Shown here piece by piece: positions 28,407-38,453 of a stretch of 64,000 nt of DNA. Numbering within the stretch: position 1 is the stretch's first letter; each line of letters starts with the position of its first letter. Source of the DNA: an uncultured Winogradskyella sp. GTDB lineage: Bacteria > Bacteroidota > Bacteroidia > Flavobacteriales > Flavobacteriaceae. Both the position numbers and the translations under genes were made by a program. Location: the NCBI RefSeq assembly GCF_947495255.1, contig NZ_CANLYI010000011.1, positions 1-64,000 of the forward strand. Reading direction: 5' to 3'. The notes below the pieces were generated by a model. It ran no database searches, had not been told where the DNA came from, and was given only the letters and a program-made list of their open reading frames with translations.

Positions 28407-31019
28407 ATGAAGTCTCAAGAAATCCGTTCGAAATTTTTAAGTTTCTTTGAAGGAAAACAACATCTCATTGTTCCTTCTGCTCCAATGGTATTAAAAGATG
28501 ATCCAACATTAATGTTTGTTAATTCAGGAATGGCACCTTTTAAAGAATACTTTTTAGGCAACGCAGAACCAAAGAAGAATAGAATTTCAGATTCTCAAAA
28601 ATGTCTACGTGTTTCTGGGAAACATAATGATTTAGAGGAGGTTGGGTATGATACATATCATCATACTTTATTCGAAATGTTGGGTAACTGGAGTTTTGGT
28701 GATTACTTTAAAAAGGAAGCGATTGCTTGGGCATGGGAACTTTTAACAGAGGTTTATGGCATTGATAAAGATATTTTATATGTCACTGTTTTTGAAGGTA
28801 GTGATGATGCTGATAAGCTTAAAATGGATACAGAGGCTTATGATATTTGGAAGCAGTACATCTCTGAAGACCGAATTTTAAAAGGTAATAAGAAAGATAA
28901 TTTCTGGGAAATGGGTGATCAAGGACCTTGTGGACCTTGTAGTGAAATCCATGTAGATATTAGGTCTAAAGAAGAAAGAGCTAAGGTAGATGGAAAGACG
29001 TTGATTAATATGGATCATCCGCATGTAGTTGAAGTTTGGAATTTGGTTTTTATGGAATATAACCGAAGAGCAAATGGGTCTTTAGAAGCTTTGCCAAATA
29101 AGCATATTGATACAGGTATGGGATTTGAGCGTTTATGTATGGTTTTACAAGGTGTACAATCTAATTATGATACTGATGTTTTTACACCAATTATACGCGA
29201 AATAGAAACTATTACGGATAAAAAATATGGTAAAAATGAGGAGGTTGATGTTGCAATTCGTGTTATTTCAGATCACGTAAGAGCTGTTGCTTTTTCAATA
29301 GCAGATGGTCAGTTACCAAGTAATACAGGTGCTGGTTATGTTATTCGAAGAATTTTACGAAGAGCAGTGAGATATGGGTTTACTTTTTTAGATAAAAAAG
29401 AACCTTTAATATATCGTTTAGTTGATGTGTTGAGTAAAAAAATGGGTGATGCATTCCCAGAATTGAAAGCACAGAAACAATTAATTGAAAATGTAATTAA
29501 AGAAGAAGAAGCGTCTTTTTTAAGAACTTTAGATCAAGGTTTAGTATTATTAAATCGTATTGTTGAGGAAACAAAAGGCGATACTGTGTCTGGTGAAAAA
29601 GCCTTTGAGTTGTATGATACTTATGGATTTCCTATTGATTTAACGGCATTAATTTTATCTGAAAAGAATTTAAAGCTTGATGAAAAAGGTTTTAAAGAAG
29701 AATTAGAAAAGCAGAAAAAAAGGTCGCGTTCAGCAAGTGAAACATCAACTGAAGATTGGACGATTTTAATTGAAGATGATGTAGAAGAGTTTATTGGTTA
29801 CGATACGTTAGAAGCGAATGTTAGAATAACAAGATATAGAAAAGTGACTTCTAAAAAAGATGGAGAAATGTATCAGTTGGTTTTCAACTTAACACCATTT
29901 TATGCTGAAGGCGGTGGACAAATTGGAGACAAAGGGTTTTTAGAAGATATTAGTGGTAATGTTGTTTATATATTAGATACAAAGAAAGAAAATAACGTTA
30001 TCATTCATTTTACTAAAGAATTGCCAGAGCACATTAATGAGAGCTTTAAAGCTGTTGTAAATAATGAGCATAGAGCATTATCGTCTAGTAATCATACAGC
30101 AACACATTTATTACACCAAGCTTTAAGAACAATATTAGGAGAGCATGTTGAGCAAAAAGGGTCGCTGGTAAAACCAAAATCGTTAAGATTTGATTTTTCG
30201 CATTTTTCAAAAGTAACACCAGAGCAATTACAAGAGATTGAAGATTTTGTAAATGCAAGAATTGAAGGTAAATTACCATTAGAAGAAGAAAGAAATATTC
30301 CGATGGAAAAAGCTATTGAAGAAGGTGCTATGGCATTATTTGGAGAGAAATATGGTGATACAGTTAGGACGATTCGTTTTGGTAATTCTATTGAATTATG
30401 TGGTGGAATTCATGTAGAAAACACATCAGATATATGGCATTTTAAAATTGTATCAGAAGGTGCTGTTGCAGCAGGAATAAGACGAATTGAAGGAATTACC
30501 AATAAAGCTGTTAAAGATTATTTCTCTGAAAATAACGCTGCTTACCTTGAAATGAAAGGACTTTTAAATAATGCAAAAGAACCAGTAAAAGCATTAGAGA
30601 ATCTTCAAGATGAAAACAACGATTTAAAAAAGCAAATTGAAGGCCTTTTAAAAGATAAAGCTAAAAATATCATAGGTGAACTTAAAAACGAATTAACCGA
30701 AATTAATGGTGTTCACTTTTTAGCTAAAAAACTAGATTTAGACGCATCAGGAATTAAAGATGTATGCTTTGATTTAGGAAGTCAGTTTGATAATTTAGTT
30801 TTATTATTTGGTGCCGAGAATGATGGGAAAGCCATTCTATCTTGTTATATATCTAAAGAGTTAGTAGCGAGTAAAGGTTTAAATGCTGGTACTATTGTTA
30901 GAGAACTAGGAAAACACATCCAAGGTGGAGGTGGAGGACAACCTTTCTTTGCAACTGCTGGTGGTAAAAATCCTGCAGGCATTGAAGCTGCTTTGGAAGC
31001 TGCTAAAGGTTATTTATAA
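28407..31019 (+). CDS. alaS: Alanyl-tRNA synthetase
   Basis: 870 residues. Order is standard: class II aminoacylation core at the N-terminus ([22 protein letters not shown], tRNA-Ala recognition region), editing domain with [11 protein letters not shown] and CGGIHV (Zn-binding His/Cys), and a C-Ala domain ending in [15 protein letters not shown]. It charges tRNA-Ala and clears Ser/Gly mischarging. It is followed 38 bp later by the GSCFA gene on the same strand. Confidence 0.97.
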   Translation: MKSQEIRSKFLSFFEGKQHLIVPSAPMVLKDDPTLMFVNSGMAPFKEYFLGNAEPKKNRISDSQKCLRVSGKHNDLEEVGYDTYHHTLFEMLGNWSFGDYFKKEAIAWAWELLTEVYGIDKDILYVTVFEGSDDADKLKMDTEAYDIWKQYISEDRILKGNKKDNFWEMGDQGPCGPCSEIHVDIRSKEERAKVDGKTLINMDHPHVVEVWNLVFMEYNRRANGSLEALPNKHIDTGMGFERLCMVLQGVQSNYDTDVFTPIIREIETITDKKYGKNEEVDVAIRVISDHVRAVAFSIADGQLPSNTGAGYVIRRILRRAVRYGFTFLDKKEPLIYRLVDVLSKKMGDAFPELKAQKQLIENVIKEEEASFLRTLDQGLVLLNRIVEETKGDTVSGEKAFELYDTYGFPIDLTALILSEKNLKLDEKGFKEELEKQKKRSRSASETSTEDWTILIEDDVEEFIGYDTLEANVRITRYRKVTSKKDGEMYQLVFNLTPFYAEGGGQIGDKGFLEDISGNVVYILDTKKENNVIIHFTKELPEHINESFKAVVNNEHRALSSSNHTATHLLHQALRTILGEHVEQKGSLVKPKSLRFDFSHFSKVTPEQLQEIEDFVNARIEGKLPLEEERNIPMEKAIEEGAMALFGEKYGDTVRTIRFGNSIELCGGIHVENTSDIWHFKIVSEGAVAAGIRRIEGITNKAVKDYFSENNAAYLEMKGLLNNAKEPVKALENLQDENNDLKKQIEGLLKDKAKNIIGELKNELTEINGVHFLAKKLDLDASGIKDVCFDLGSQFDNLVLLFGAENDGKAILSCYISKELVASKGLNAGTIVRELGKHIQGGGGGQPFFATAGGKNPAGIEAALEAAKGYL

Positions 31020-31057
31020 GAATTTATATTCTGAACTTGATTTAGAATCGTTAGTAA

Positions 31058-32011
31058 ATGAATTTACAAACTATAATACCACTAAAAAAACAACAGCATA
31101 ATCAATTAGATTACAACTCTAAGATTATGCTTTTTGGTTCATGCTTTTCAGAGCATATAGGTGAGAAATTTAAGTATTATAAGTTTCAAACTACAATTAA
31201 TCCTTTTGGTATTTTATTCCACCCTTTAGCGATTGAAAACCTCATTACAAAAGTAATTAATAAGGATTATTACTCTAAGGAAGACTTACATTTTCAGAAT
31301 GAGCAGTGGTGTTGTTTAGAGGCACATTCTAAATTAAATCAAACTACACAAGTAGAATTGTTAGCACTTCTTAATTCTCAAATTGATGAAACTTACAACC
31401 AATTAAAAAGCGCAAGCCATGTCGTTATAACATTAGGGACAAGTTGGGTTTATAGACTAATAGAATCTGATAAAATAGTAGCTAATTGTCATAAGTTACC
31501 TCAGAAACAGTTTTTAAAAGAACTACTTTCTGTTGAGCAAATTGCAGAATCACTTGAAGCTATTATTAGTTTAGTTAAGAGCATTAATTCTAACATTTCA
31601 TTTTTATTTACAGTGTCTCCCGTTAGGCATATTAAAGATGGTTTTGTTGAAAACACACAAAGTAAATCTCATTTATTAGCAGCAATCCATCTGGTTGTAG
31701 AACCTAGGGTGCAACTTTATTATTTTCCTTCATATGAAATTATGATGGATGAATTAAGGGATTATCGATTTTATAAACCAGATATGTTGCATCCAAGTAA
31801 TATTGCTGTAGATTATATTTGGAAAAAATTTAAAACAGTTTGGTTAACTGATGATTCTATTAAAACATTAGAAAAGGTATCTTCAATACAAACTAGAAAA
31901 TCACATCGTCCTTTTAATCCGAAATCTGAGGCACATCAAAAATTTATTTTAAAACTTCAATCAGATATTCAAAATCTACAATCAGAATTTCCTTTTTTTA
32001 ATTTCGACTAG
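31058..32011 (+). CDS. GSCFA-domain protein
   Basis: 317 residues. The name-giving motif is present as FGSCFSEHIG (about 27-36), followed by NPFGILFHP and TLGTSWVYR, all conserved in this SGNH-like family; a late HPSNIAVDYIW supplies a candidate catalytic His. GSCFA proteins are predicted esterase/hydrolase-like enzymes of unknown substrate. No signal peptide. Probably co-transcribed with alaS; convergent with the HEAT-repeat gene, 9 bp apart. Confidence 0.9.
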   Translation: MNLQTIIPLKKQQHNQLDYNSKIMLFGSCFSEHIGEKFKYYKFQTTINPFGILFHPLAIENLITKVINKDYYSKEDLHFQNEQWCCLEAHSKLNQTTQVELLALLNSQIDETYNQLKSASHVVITLGTSWVYRLIESDKIVANCHKLPQKQFLKELLSVEQIAESLEAIISLVKSINSNISFLFTVSPVRHIKDGFVENTQSKSHLLAAIHLVVEPRVQLYYFPSYEIMMDELRDYRFYKPDMLHPSNIAVDYIWKKFKTVWLTDDSIKTLEKVSSIQTRKSHRPFNPKSEAHQKFILKLQSDIQNLQSEFPFFNFD

Positions 32012-32020
32012 AAGTAACGG

Positions 32021-32467
32021 TTAACGAATAGGTTTATTAAGTCTAGCTTTTACGAGGTCAAACGATTTTTTACTTGCACGCTCCCAACGATAAATATTGT
32101 ATTTTTTATCTTTTTTTACGTGTCGTTTTTCTTCTTTATCTCTAATTGTTTTAACCCAATTAAAACGTTTGTTTGTAATGGAGATAACCAAATCATCTGT
32201 GCAGCCCAACGCCTCTAAAGCATTTAATGCAGCAATAGATACATTTTGAATTTTATCATTAATAGCATTAAGTAATACAGGAATTGATGAAGGTTTGCCA
32301 ACGTGTTCTAACCCTTCTGCAGCTAATTGACGTGTTTTATAATTTCCATGTTTAAGAGCATACTCTAATTTTAATACAGCATGAGCTTTAATCCATAACT
32401 TAATAGTGCGCTCTGAAGGTTGAGTTAACCTCAATTTGAAAAGCGTATATGTAAGTTGATGTAACAT
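32021..32467 (-). CDS. HEAT-repeat-like protein
   Basis: 148 residues, all helical and basic at the C-terminus. Residues about 33-92 look like two HEAT-type helical hairpins (ALKHGNYKTRQLAAEGLEHVG, SIPVLLNAINDKIQNVSIAALNALEALG). No signal or TM segment. Such repeats mediate protein contacts; no partner can be named from the sequence. Confidence 0.7.
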   Translation of the reverse strand: MLHQLTYTLFKLRLTQPSERTIKLWIKAHAVLKLEYALKHGNYKTRQLAAEGLEHVGKPSSIPVLLNAINDKIQNVSIAALNALEALGCTDDLVISITNKRFNWVKTIRDKEEKRHVKKDKKYNIYRWERASKKSFDLVKARLNKPIR

Positions 32468-32572
32468 GAAATTAAAATGATTTATTAATTATATGTAGTT
32501 AAATATGTCTTTTTGTTACACTTTTTTGGGTTGATAAATTTGACATTCAAATGATTATTTTCAAAACAAAAA

Positions 32573-32601
32573 AAAACTCAAATCTATAAGAATTGAGTTT
32601 T
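32573..32601 (-). terminator. Terminator of coaD
   Basis: Stem AAAACTCAA (32573-32581) / TTGAGTTTT (32593-32601). On the minus strand it is followed by a further T run. It lies 25 bp beyond the coaD stop. Confidence 0.85.
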
Positions 32602-32626
32602 GTTATTTTTTTAAAGAAGGAAGTTT

Positions 32627-33085
32627 TTATCGATTTACTCTAACACTATCTGGTACCAAAACCGTGTAGTCACCATTATTTCTTATAACATCTCTTACTA
32701 TAGAAGAAGAAATAAAAGACGTTTTAGCTGCAGTTAATAAAAATACTGTTTCAATTTTAGAAAGTCTTCTGTTAGTGTGTGCAATCGCTTTTTCGAATTC
32801 AAAATCTGCAGGATTTCTTAAGCCTCTCAAAATAAATTCGGCATCAATTTTTTCACAGAAATCAATAGTTAATCCAGTGTAGGTAACAACTTTTACTTTA
32901 GGTTCATTTTCAAAAGACTTTTCTATAAAAGCTTTTCGTTCTTCTAAAGAGAACATATATTTTTTATCGGCATTGATACCAATAGCCACAACTACTTCGT
33001 CAAATAGTTTAATGCCACGTTTTATAATATCAAAGTGTCCATTTGTGATAGGATCAAATGACCCAGGGAATATTGCTCTTTTCAT
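32627..33085 (-). CDS. coaD: Pantetheine-phosphate adenylyltransferase
   Basis: 152 residues from the ATG at 33085 (MKRAIFPGSFDPITNGH); a TTG two codons upstream is not needed. The nucleotidyltransferase motif GSFDPITNGH near the N-terminus and the SSSIVRD motif (ISSISK-type ATP loop) are intact, with RGLRN for phosphate contact. It makes dephospho-CoA from 4'-phosphopantetheine and ATP, the penultimate CoA step. Lies downstream of ddl on the same strand. Confidence 0.96.
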   Translation of the reverse strand: MKRAIFPGSFDPITNGHFDIIKRGIKLFDEVVVAIGINADKKYMFSLEERKAFIEKSFENEPKVKVVTYTGLTIDFCEKIDAEFILRGLRNPADFEFEKAIAHTNRRLSKIETVFLLTAAKTSFISSSIVRDVIRNNGDYTVLVPDSVRVNR

Positions 33086-33169
33086 TGACAAAGTTTTCTT
33101 GTTCTTTTTATTTTAAAACAAATTAGTTTAACTATACAACAAATATAAGTGATAATTCATTGAAAACCT

Positions 33170-34147
33170 TTAGCTAGTCAATGCGTCTTCAATAGCATTT
33201 TCAAACAAATCTTTCATGCTAATACCCGCTTTGGCGGCTTGCTGAGGCAAAATACTTTCGTTAGTTAAACCAGGTACAGTATTTACTTCAAGCAAGTAAG
33301 GTTCGTCGTTTTTAAAGATAAATTCACTTCTTGAGAAACCTTTCATCTTTAAGATTTCATAAATCCTTTTTGCTTCTATGTTCACTTTATTGGCATAATC
33401 TTCAGAAATACGAGCAGGCGTTATTTCTTGAGATTTCCCTTCGTATTTAGCTTGGTAATCAAAGAAGTCGTTTTCAGATACAATTTCCGTAATAGGTAAA
33501 ACAAGTGTTTCACCTTTATATGAAATGACACCAACAGAAACTTCAACACCATCTAAAAATTGCTCAATAATGATTTCATTATCCTCTTTAAAAGAGTTAT
33601 CAATAGCAGTTTGTAATTCGTCCTTTTTATATACTTTAGAAATCCCAAAACTACTACCAGCTTTATTAGCTTTTACAAAACAAGGTAAACCTACTTTAGC
33701 GATAATGGCATCTTCATTAATCTGATCACCTAAATTAAGCGGGTAACTTTCAGCAGTTTTAATACCGTAAGGTTTCAAGGTCGCTAGTAAATCGCGCTTG
33801 TTATATGTTAATGCTGCTTGATACATGTGGCAACTAGTTTGCGGAATGCTTAACAGTTCAAAATAAGCTTGCATATAACCATCTTCGCCAGGCGAACCAT
33901 GTATAGCATTAAAAACGCAATCGAACGTAATTTTAGTTTCATTTACTAAAACAGAAAAATCATTTTTGTCAACTGCAAATTCTTCGTCTTGGTCATTAAC
34001 AAAAACCCATTTGTTTTTAAAAATATGTATACGGTAAGCATTGTATTTGTTTTTGTCTAGTTTATCAAAAACCACGTTACCACTTTTTAGGGAAATTTTG
34101 TATTCGCTAGAATAACCACCCATTATTATTGCAATATTTTTTTTCAT
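33170..34147 (-). CDS. ddl: D-alanine--D-alanine ligase
   Basis: 325 residues, an ATP-grasp enzyme joining two D-Ala for peptidoglycan precursors in the cytoplasm. Seen: GGYSSEYKISLKSG (substrate-binding N-domain), HGSPGEDG, the ATP-grasp lid region KANKAGSSFGISKV, and EVNTVPGLTNESILPQ with the Mg-binding Glu/Asn. Divergent from the PASTA gene. The ddl/PASTA/rluD-type cluster is common in flavobacteria. Confidence 0.96.
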   Translation of the reverse strand: MKKNIAIIMGGYSSEYKISLKSGNVVFDKLDKNKYNAYRIHIFKNKWVFVNDQDEEFAVDKNDFSVLVNETKITFDCVFNAIHGSPGEDGYMQAYFELLSIPQTSCHMYQAALTYNKRDLLATLKPYGIKTAESYPLNLGDQINEDAIIAKVGLPCFVKANKAGSSFGISKVYKKDELQTAIDNSFKEDNEIIIEQFLDGVEVSVGVISYKGETLVLPITEIVSENDFFDYQAKYEGKSQEITPARISEDYANKVNIEAKRIYEILKMKGFSRSEFIFKNDEPYLLEVNTVPGLTNESILPQQAAKAGISMKDLFENAIEDALTS

Positions 34148-34309
34148 CTTTTGTACCCAATAGCGTGGGTGTATTTTAGTTTAAATAAGCGATACCGTAA
34201 ATGTATAATTTATTTTTTATAAACTAAATCGGTTGTTCATACGTATTTTATTAGCGAGGTGTTAATTTAACGCAAGAATTTCTTAGTTTTGTCAACAATT
34301 ATATAGCTT

Positions 34310-34858
34310 ATGAGTTTAGTTAAGTTTCTTACTAGTAAAGTGTTTTTTAAACAAGTAGCATTGGCCATTGTTGCTATTGTTGTTTTATGTTTTATTGCGT
34401 TAAAATGGTTAAATGTCTCTACCAACCATGGAGAGTTTGTAATAGTACCAGATTTAAAAGGGAAATCTTTAGAAACTGTAGGCATAGAATTGAAAGATTT
34501 GGACTTGGATTTAAAAATTCAAGATTCGGCAAACTACAATCCTAAATATCCTAAGTATTCTGTTATAGAGCAAAAGCCAACAGCGGGTTCTCAGGTAAAG
34601 GAAAACAGAAAGATTTATTTAATATTAAATCCTTCAGGTTACCGAAAAGTAGAAGTGCCAAATATCTTAAAATTCACATTCAGACAAGCAAAACCCCAAT
34701 TAGAAGCTTTAGGCTTTACAATTGGTAAAATCACTTATAAAGATGCTATTGGAGAAGGCGTAATGTCTATGTCTCACAAAGGCAAACCTTTAAAAGCTGG
34801 CACATTATTACCTTTAACATCTAAGATCGACTTGGTGTTAGGAAACGGTAAATTATAA
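34310..34858 (+). CDS. PASTA-domain membrane protein
   Basis: 182 residues. A TM helix at about 14-34 puts the rest in the periplasm. Two complete PASTA-like repeats start at VIVPDLKGKSLETV (about 44) and VEVPNILKFTFRQA (about 115), followed by a third, shorter stretch. PASTA domains bind peptidoglycan stem peptides or beta-lactams in kinases and PBPs; here no catalytic domain is attached. It lies opposite ddl and 9 bp before the pseudouridine synthase gene. Confidence 0.88.
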   Translation: MSLVKFLTSKVFFKQVALAIVAIVVLCFIALKWLNVSTNHGEFVIVPDLKGKSLETVGIELKDLDLDLKIQDSANYNPKYPKYSVIEQKPTAGSQVKENRKIYLILNPSGYRKVEVPNILKFTFRQAKPQLEALGFTIGKITYKDAIGEGVMSMSHKGKPLKAGTLLPLTSKIDLVLGNGKL

Positions 34859-34867
34859 AATAAAATA

Positions 34868-35905
34868 ATGCCAAATATCCCAGATATTTCAGACGCAGAA
34901 GAAAACGAACTTTATGAGCATCATGCTTTTAGAGTTGTAGCTGGTCAACAGCCATTGCGTATAGATAAATACTTAATGAATTTTATTGAAAACGCAACGC
35001 GTAATAAAATTCAAGCAGCAGCAAAAGACGGAAGTATTTTTGTGAATAATGAACCTGTAAAATCTAATTACAAGGTAAAACCTAACGATTACATTACTGT
35101 AAAGTTTGCGCATCCACCTCACGAAAACCTCTTAATTGCAGAAGACATTCCAATAGATGTTGTTTACGAAGACGATGATTTACTAGTGGTTAATAAACCA
35201 GCTGGTATGGTAGTGCATCCAGGACACGGAAACTATTCTGGTACCTTAATAAATGCTTTAATTTTTCATATAGATAATTTACCAAATAACTCAAGCGAAA
35301 GGCCAGGTTTGGTTCATAGAATTGACAAAGATACGAGTGGGTTATTAGTAGTTGCCAAAACGGAACAAGCTATGGCACATCTCTCTAATCAGTTTGCTAA
35401 AAAAACCAGTGAGCGCGAATATGTCGCTCTTGTTTGGGGAAATGTTGAAGAGGACGAAGGTATAATTGAAGGTAATATTGGTCGTCACCCTAAAAACAGA
35501 TTACAAAACACCGTTTTCTTAGATGATGAAGACGAACAAGGTAAACCAGCCGTTACACATTATAAGGTTATTGAACGTTTGGGTTATGTTACGTTAGTGA
35601 GTTGTAAACTCGAAACAGGGCGTACACACCAAATCCGTGTTCATATGAAACACATTGGTCACACCTTATTTAATGACGAACGCTATGGAGGCGAACGCAT
35701 CTTAAAAGGGACAACATTTACAAAATATAAGCAATTTGTAGATAACTGTTTTAAGATTTTACCAAGGCAAGCCTTACATGCTAAAACTTTAGGTTTTGTG
35801 CACCCAACAACAGGAGAGTTTATGAGGTTTCAGTCAGAAATTCCTGAAGATATCGCGCAATGTATTGAGAAGTGGAGACACTATGCTAAGCATGCTAATG
35901 ATTAA
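34868..35905 (+). CDS. RluA-family 23S rRNA pseudouridine synthase (RluD-like)
   Basis: 345 residues. An S4 RNA-binding domain (about 29-80: RIDKYLMNFIENATRNKIQ) is followed by the RluA catalytic domain with HRIDKDTSGLLVVAK (catalytic Asp) and LETGRTHQIRVHM. RluD-like enzymes isomerise uridines of helix 69 in 23S rRNA; the exact subgroup cannot be fixed without alignment. Coupled closely to the PASTA gene. Confidence 0.92.
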   Translation: MPNIPDISDAEENELYEHHAFRVVAGQQPLRIDKYLMNFIENATRNKIQAAAKDGSIFVNNEPVKSNYKVKPNDYITVKFAHPPHENLLIAEDIPIDVVYEDDDLLVVNKPAGMVVHPGHGNYSGTLINALIFHIDNLPNNSSERPGLVHRIDKDTSGLLVVAKTEQAMAHLSNQFAKKTSEREYVALVWGNVEEDEGIIEGNIGRHPKNRLQNTVFLDDEDEQGKPAVTHYKVIERLGYVTLVSCKLETGRTHQIRVHMKHIGHTLFNDERYGGERILKGTTFTKYKQFVDNCFKILPRQALHAKTLGFVHPTTGEFMRFQSEIPEDIAQCIEKWRHYAKHAND

Positions 35906-35911
35906 TTGTTT

Positions 35912-36013
35912 TTGGGCATTTCTCTACTTCGCAAAGGCTGCGTAGAGTCAGGCTATTCATTATATCTTTTTTATCGTTCCTCAAAAAAAGGATGCCATTT
36001 CCATCCTTAAAGC
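35912..36013. repeat. Possible flavobacterial interspersed repeat after the rluD-type gene
   Basis: The stretch contains a stem CTCTA/TAGAG enclosing CGCA/TGCG (35922-35946), a GTCAGGCTAT segment and a stem AAGGATG (35988-35994)/CATCCTT (36002-36008). From memory, similar hairpin plus GGATG...CATCC blocks recur between genes in Flavobacteriaceae. Only one copy is in this window, so repeat status is unproved. Part of a 304-bp gap without a gene. Confidence 0.4.
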
Positions 36014-36070
36014 ACTTTTTAAAGGGTATTGATAAAAGACTAAATTATAGCTTTCATAAAGAATAGTTGT

Positions 36071-36100
36071 ATAACCTAAGTCTATATAGATTTAGGTTAT
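36071..36100. repeat. 30-bp near-perfect inverted repeat upstream of yaaA
   Basis: Arms ATAACCTAAGTCTAT and ATAGATTTAGGTTAT meet with no spacer; the only non-Watson-Crick position would be a G-U pair in RNA. No T run follows, so it is not a standard terminator. It lies 110 bp before yaaA and could be an operator or an RNA structure. The rest of the gap shows nothing else. Confidence 0.6.
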
Positions 36101-36209
36101 ATCGATATCAAAAAATCCTCTTAATTCAATTTCATATTAAGCCTTAAACCACGTATTTTTGAGTGTTCAATTTTTCCTTTTATAGGATATTAAAAGTGGC
36201 TTTTTTATT

Positions 36210-36968
36210 ATGAAACTAGTACTATCACCAGCAAAATCTTTAGATTACGAAACTAAATTACCAACCACTAAAACGACGGAAAGTTCTTTTTTAGCGGAAT
36301 CAGAGCGCCTAAATAAATTATTAAAAAAGAAGTCTGCTAAGAGTTTATCTAAACTAATGCATATTTCAGATAATTTAGGTCAATTAAATTACGAGCGTAA
36401 TCAAGATTGGGAATTGCCATTTACAAAAGATAATGCAAGACAAGCCATTTATGCATTCAGTGGTGATGTCTATAGAGGATTAGATGCTTATACAATTGAA
36501 ACTAAAAAATTAGATAAAGTTGAAGACACGGTTAGAATTTTATCTGGTTTATATGGTGTTTTAAAACCATTAGATTTAATTCAGCCTTACCGATTAGAAA
36601 TGGGCACTAAAATGCCAGTTGGTAAAAACAAAAATTTATATGAGTTCTGGAAAAAGAAAGTAACAGAAGCTTTAAATGATGACTTAGAGGATGACGAACT
36701 TTTTCTTAACCTAGCAAGTAACGAGTATTTTAAAGCCATTGACACTAAAGCCTTAAAAGTGCCTGTTGTTAATGTTGCTTTTAAAGAATTTAAAAACGGA
36801 CAATATAAAATCGTTGCCATATTTGCAAAATTGGCGAGAGGATTAATGACAAGATATATTATTGATACAGATGCTAAAACTATTGATGATGTTAAAGGTT
36901 TTAATCTTGAAAATTATGGTTTTAGTGAAGAATTATCGTCGGAAAATGAATTGGTGTTTACAAGATAG
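36210..36968 (+). CDS. yaaA: Peroxide-stress protein YaaA (DUF328)
   Basis: 252 residues. Starts [14 protein letters not shown], the family hallmark, with [51 protein letters not shown] and LASNEYFKA all conserved. In E. coli YaaA limits free iron and DNA damage during peroxide stress. Full length, soluble, no signal. Single gene followed 30 bp later by a TPR gene on the same strand. Confidence 0.95.
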   Translation: MKLVLSPAKSLDYETKLPTTKTTESSFLAESERLNKLLKKKSAKSLSKLMHISDNLGQLNYERNQDWELPFTKDNARQAIYAFSGDVYRGLDAYTIETKKLDKVEDTVRILSGLYGVLKPLDLIQPYRLEMGTKMPVGKNKNLYEFWKKKVTEALNDDLEDDELFLNLASNEYFKAIDTKALKVPVVNVAFKEFKNGQYKIVAIFAKLARGLMTRYIIDTDAKTIDDVKGFNLENYGFSEELSSENELVFTR

Positions 36969-36998
36969 TTACTATCTTTATATGCCTAATTAAAATAT

Positions 36999-37721
36999 AT
37001 GCATTACTATTTAATTATTGCACTACAAGCGTATTGCATTTATCATGCTTATAAAAATCACAAACCCTATTACTGGTTTTTCTTAATATTTTTTATTCCT
37101 GTTTTAGGTTCGCTTATTTATATTATTACGCAAGTCTATAACAAGAGTGATGCAGATAAAATTCAAAGTGAATTAACTTCAATTATCAATCCAACTAAGA
37201 AAATAAAGGATTTAGAGAAGAAGCTAGAATTTTCAGATACGTACTCCAACAGAATTGAATTAGCAGATGCTTATTTATCCAATGGTGATTTTCCAAATGC
37301 TATTTTAAATTATAAGGAAACACTAAAAGATACTGCTCAAAATAATTTGTACGCACATCAGCAACTCATTTTATGCTATTTTCAACTGAAAGACTTTGTA
37401 GGTGTTTTAGATAGTTCTGAACTAATAAAAACGAAATCAGAATTTAAAGGCTCTAAGCAACAATTTTGTTATGGTTTAGCTTTAAAAGAATTAGGAGAAT
37501 TAGAAAAGGCCGAATCAGAATTAAAACAAATAGATAGACCTTATTCTAACTATACTGAACGACTAGAGTTAGCAAAATTCTATATAGAAAATAATAGAAC
37601 AACAGAGGGAAAGGAATTGTTAAGTGAGATTTCTACAGAATCACAACATATGACCAAACCTAATCGTCGTATTTACAGAACTACAATTGCTGAGGTAGAA
37701 CGGTTGTTAAAAACACTATAG
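36999..37721 (+). CDS. Membrane-anchored TPR protein
   Basis: 240 residues. Two N-terminal hydrophobic segments (about 1-17 and 24-46, with HKPYYWFFLIFFIPVLGSLIYII, resembling the phospholipase D N-terminal membrane hairpin) are followed by TPR helices (about 75-215: RIELADAYLSNGDFPNAILNYKETL and similar). It is probably an inner-membrane scaffold with a cytoplasmic TPR part. Function unknown. Confidence 0.75.
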   Translation: MHYYLIIALQAYCIYHAYKNHKPYYWFFLIFFIPVLGSLIYIITQVYNKSDADKIQSELTSIINPTKKIKDLEKKLEFSDTYSNRIELADAYLSNGDFPNAILNYKETLKDTAQNNLYAHQQLILCYFQLKDFVGVLDSSELIKTKSEFKGSKQQFCYGLALKELGELEKAESELKQIDRPYSNYTERLELAKFYIENNRTTEGKELLSEISTESQHMTKPNRRIYRTTIAEVERLLKTL

Positions 37722-37749
37722 ATTGCTTTAGCTGAAAATTTCAATAAAA

Positions 37750-38289
37750 TTAGATTAGGTTGTTATCAATTTCAAAAATTAGATTTGAAGCATTATCAGT
37801 GTCTTTTCTAGATGCATTTAAATGAAAGCCGTTCTTAGTTAAAAGTCTTTTTGAGCTCTCATTTTTACAATCTGTAAAAGCTTCAATTTTATGAAGTTTT
37901 AATTCCTTGAAACCAAAGTCAATAATCATATTAAGCGCTTCGCTCATTATGCCTTTATTATGAAATTCTGGATTTAAATCATAGCCAACTTCCGCAACAT
38001 CTCTGTTTTCAGAGAAATTCCATAAACAAATAGTACCTATAAGTTGAGGGTCGTTTTTTAAAGTAATTCCCCAAACAATGGATACATTATTCTCAATGTT
38101 TTTATGTTGCTTTTCTATAAAACTAAAAGCATCTTCAATAGATTTGGTTTGTCTGTGTTTAGGTCTTTTAATAAACTGATTTACTGTTTTGTCAGAGCGT
38201 AAGAAAAATATGGTTTCAGCATCAGATGCTTTAATGTTTCTAAGGAAAAGACGTTTTGAAGTTTGTATGGGAAAAGGATGAAAGTTCAA
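37750..38289 (-). CDS. GNAT-family N-acetyltransferase (RimJ/RimL type)
   Basis: 179 residues. Start is TTG at 38289 (an in-frame stop lies upstream and no early ATG follows). N-terminal TSKRLFLRNIKASDAE matches RimJ/RimL-type GNATs; VGYDLNPEFHNKGIMSEAL carries the acetyl-CoA loop (N-K-G in place of R-G-x-G); EAFTDCKNESSKRLLTKNGF is the C-terminal signature. It transfers acetyl groups to amines, possibly protein N-termini; substrate unknown. Confidence 0.88.
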   Translation of the reverse strand: MNFHPFPIQTSKRLFLRNIKASDAETIFFLRSDKTVNQFIKRPKHRQTKSIEDAFSFIEKQHKNIENNVSIVWGITLKNDPQLIGTICLWNFSENRDVAEVGYDLNPEFHNKGIMSEALNMIIDFGFKELKLHKIEAFTDCKNESSKRLLTKNGFHLNASRKDTDNASNLIFEIDNNLI

Positions 38290-38453
38290 TTTTTGAAGAG
38301 TTAAGTTATCTTATTATTTATGTTTATTAGAATTCTTTATATTATTGGTATTAAGGTGAATTTAGACAAAAAAATGTAAAGTCAGGTTTATAGTAAACGC
38401 AATCTATTTGTTTTTCTGATTTTTACTAACTTACAATCTAATAAACAGACGAA

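Noticed and set aside
35988..36008. Terminator of the rluD-type gene
   Set aside because: The stem AAGGATG/CATCCTT has its A/T run on the wrong side for the plus strand and no minus-strand gene ends there.
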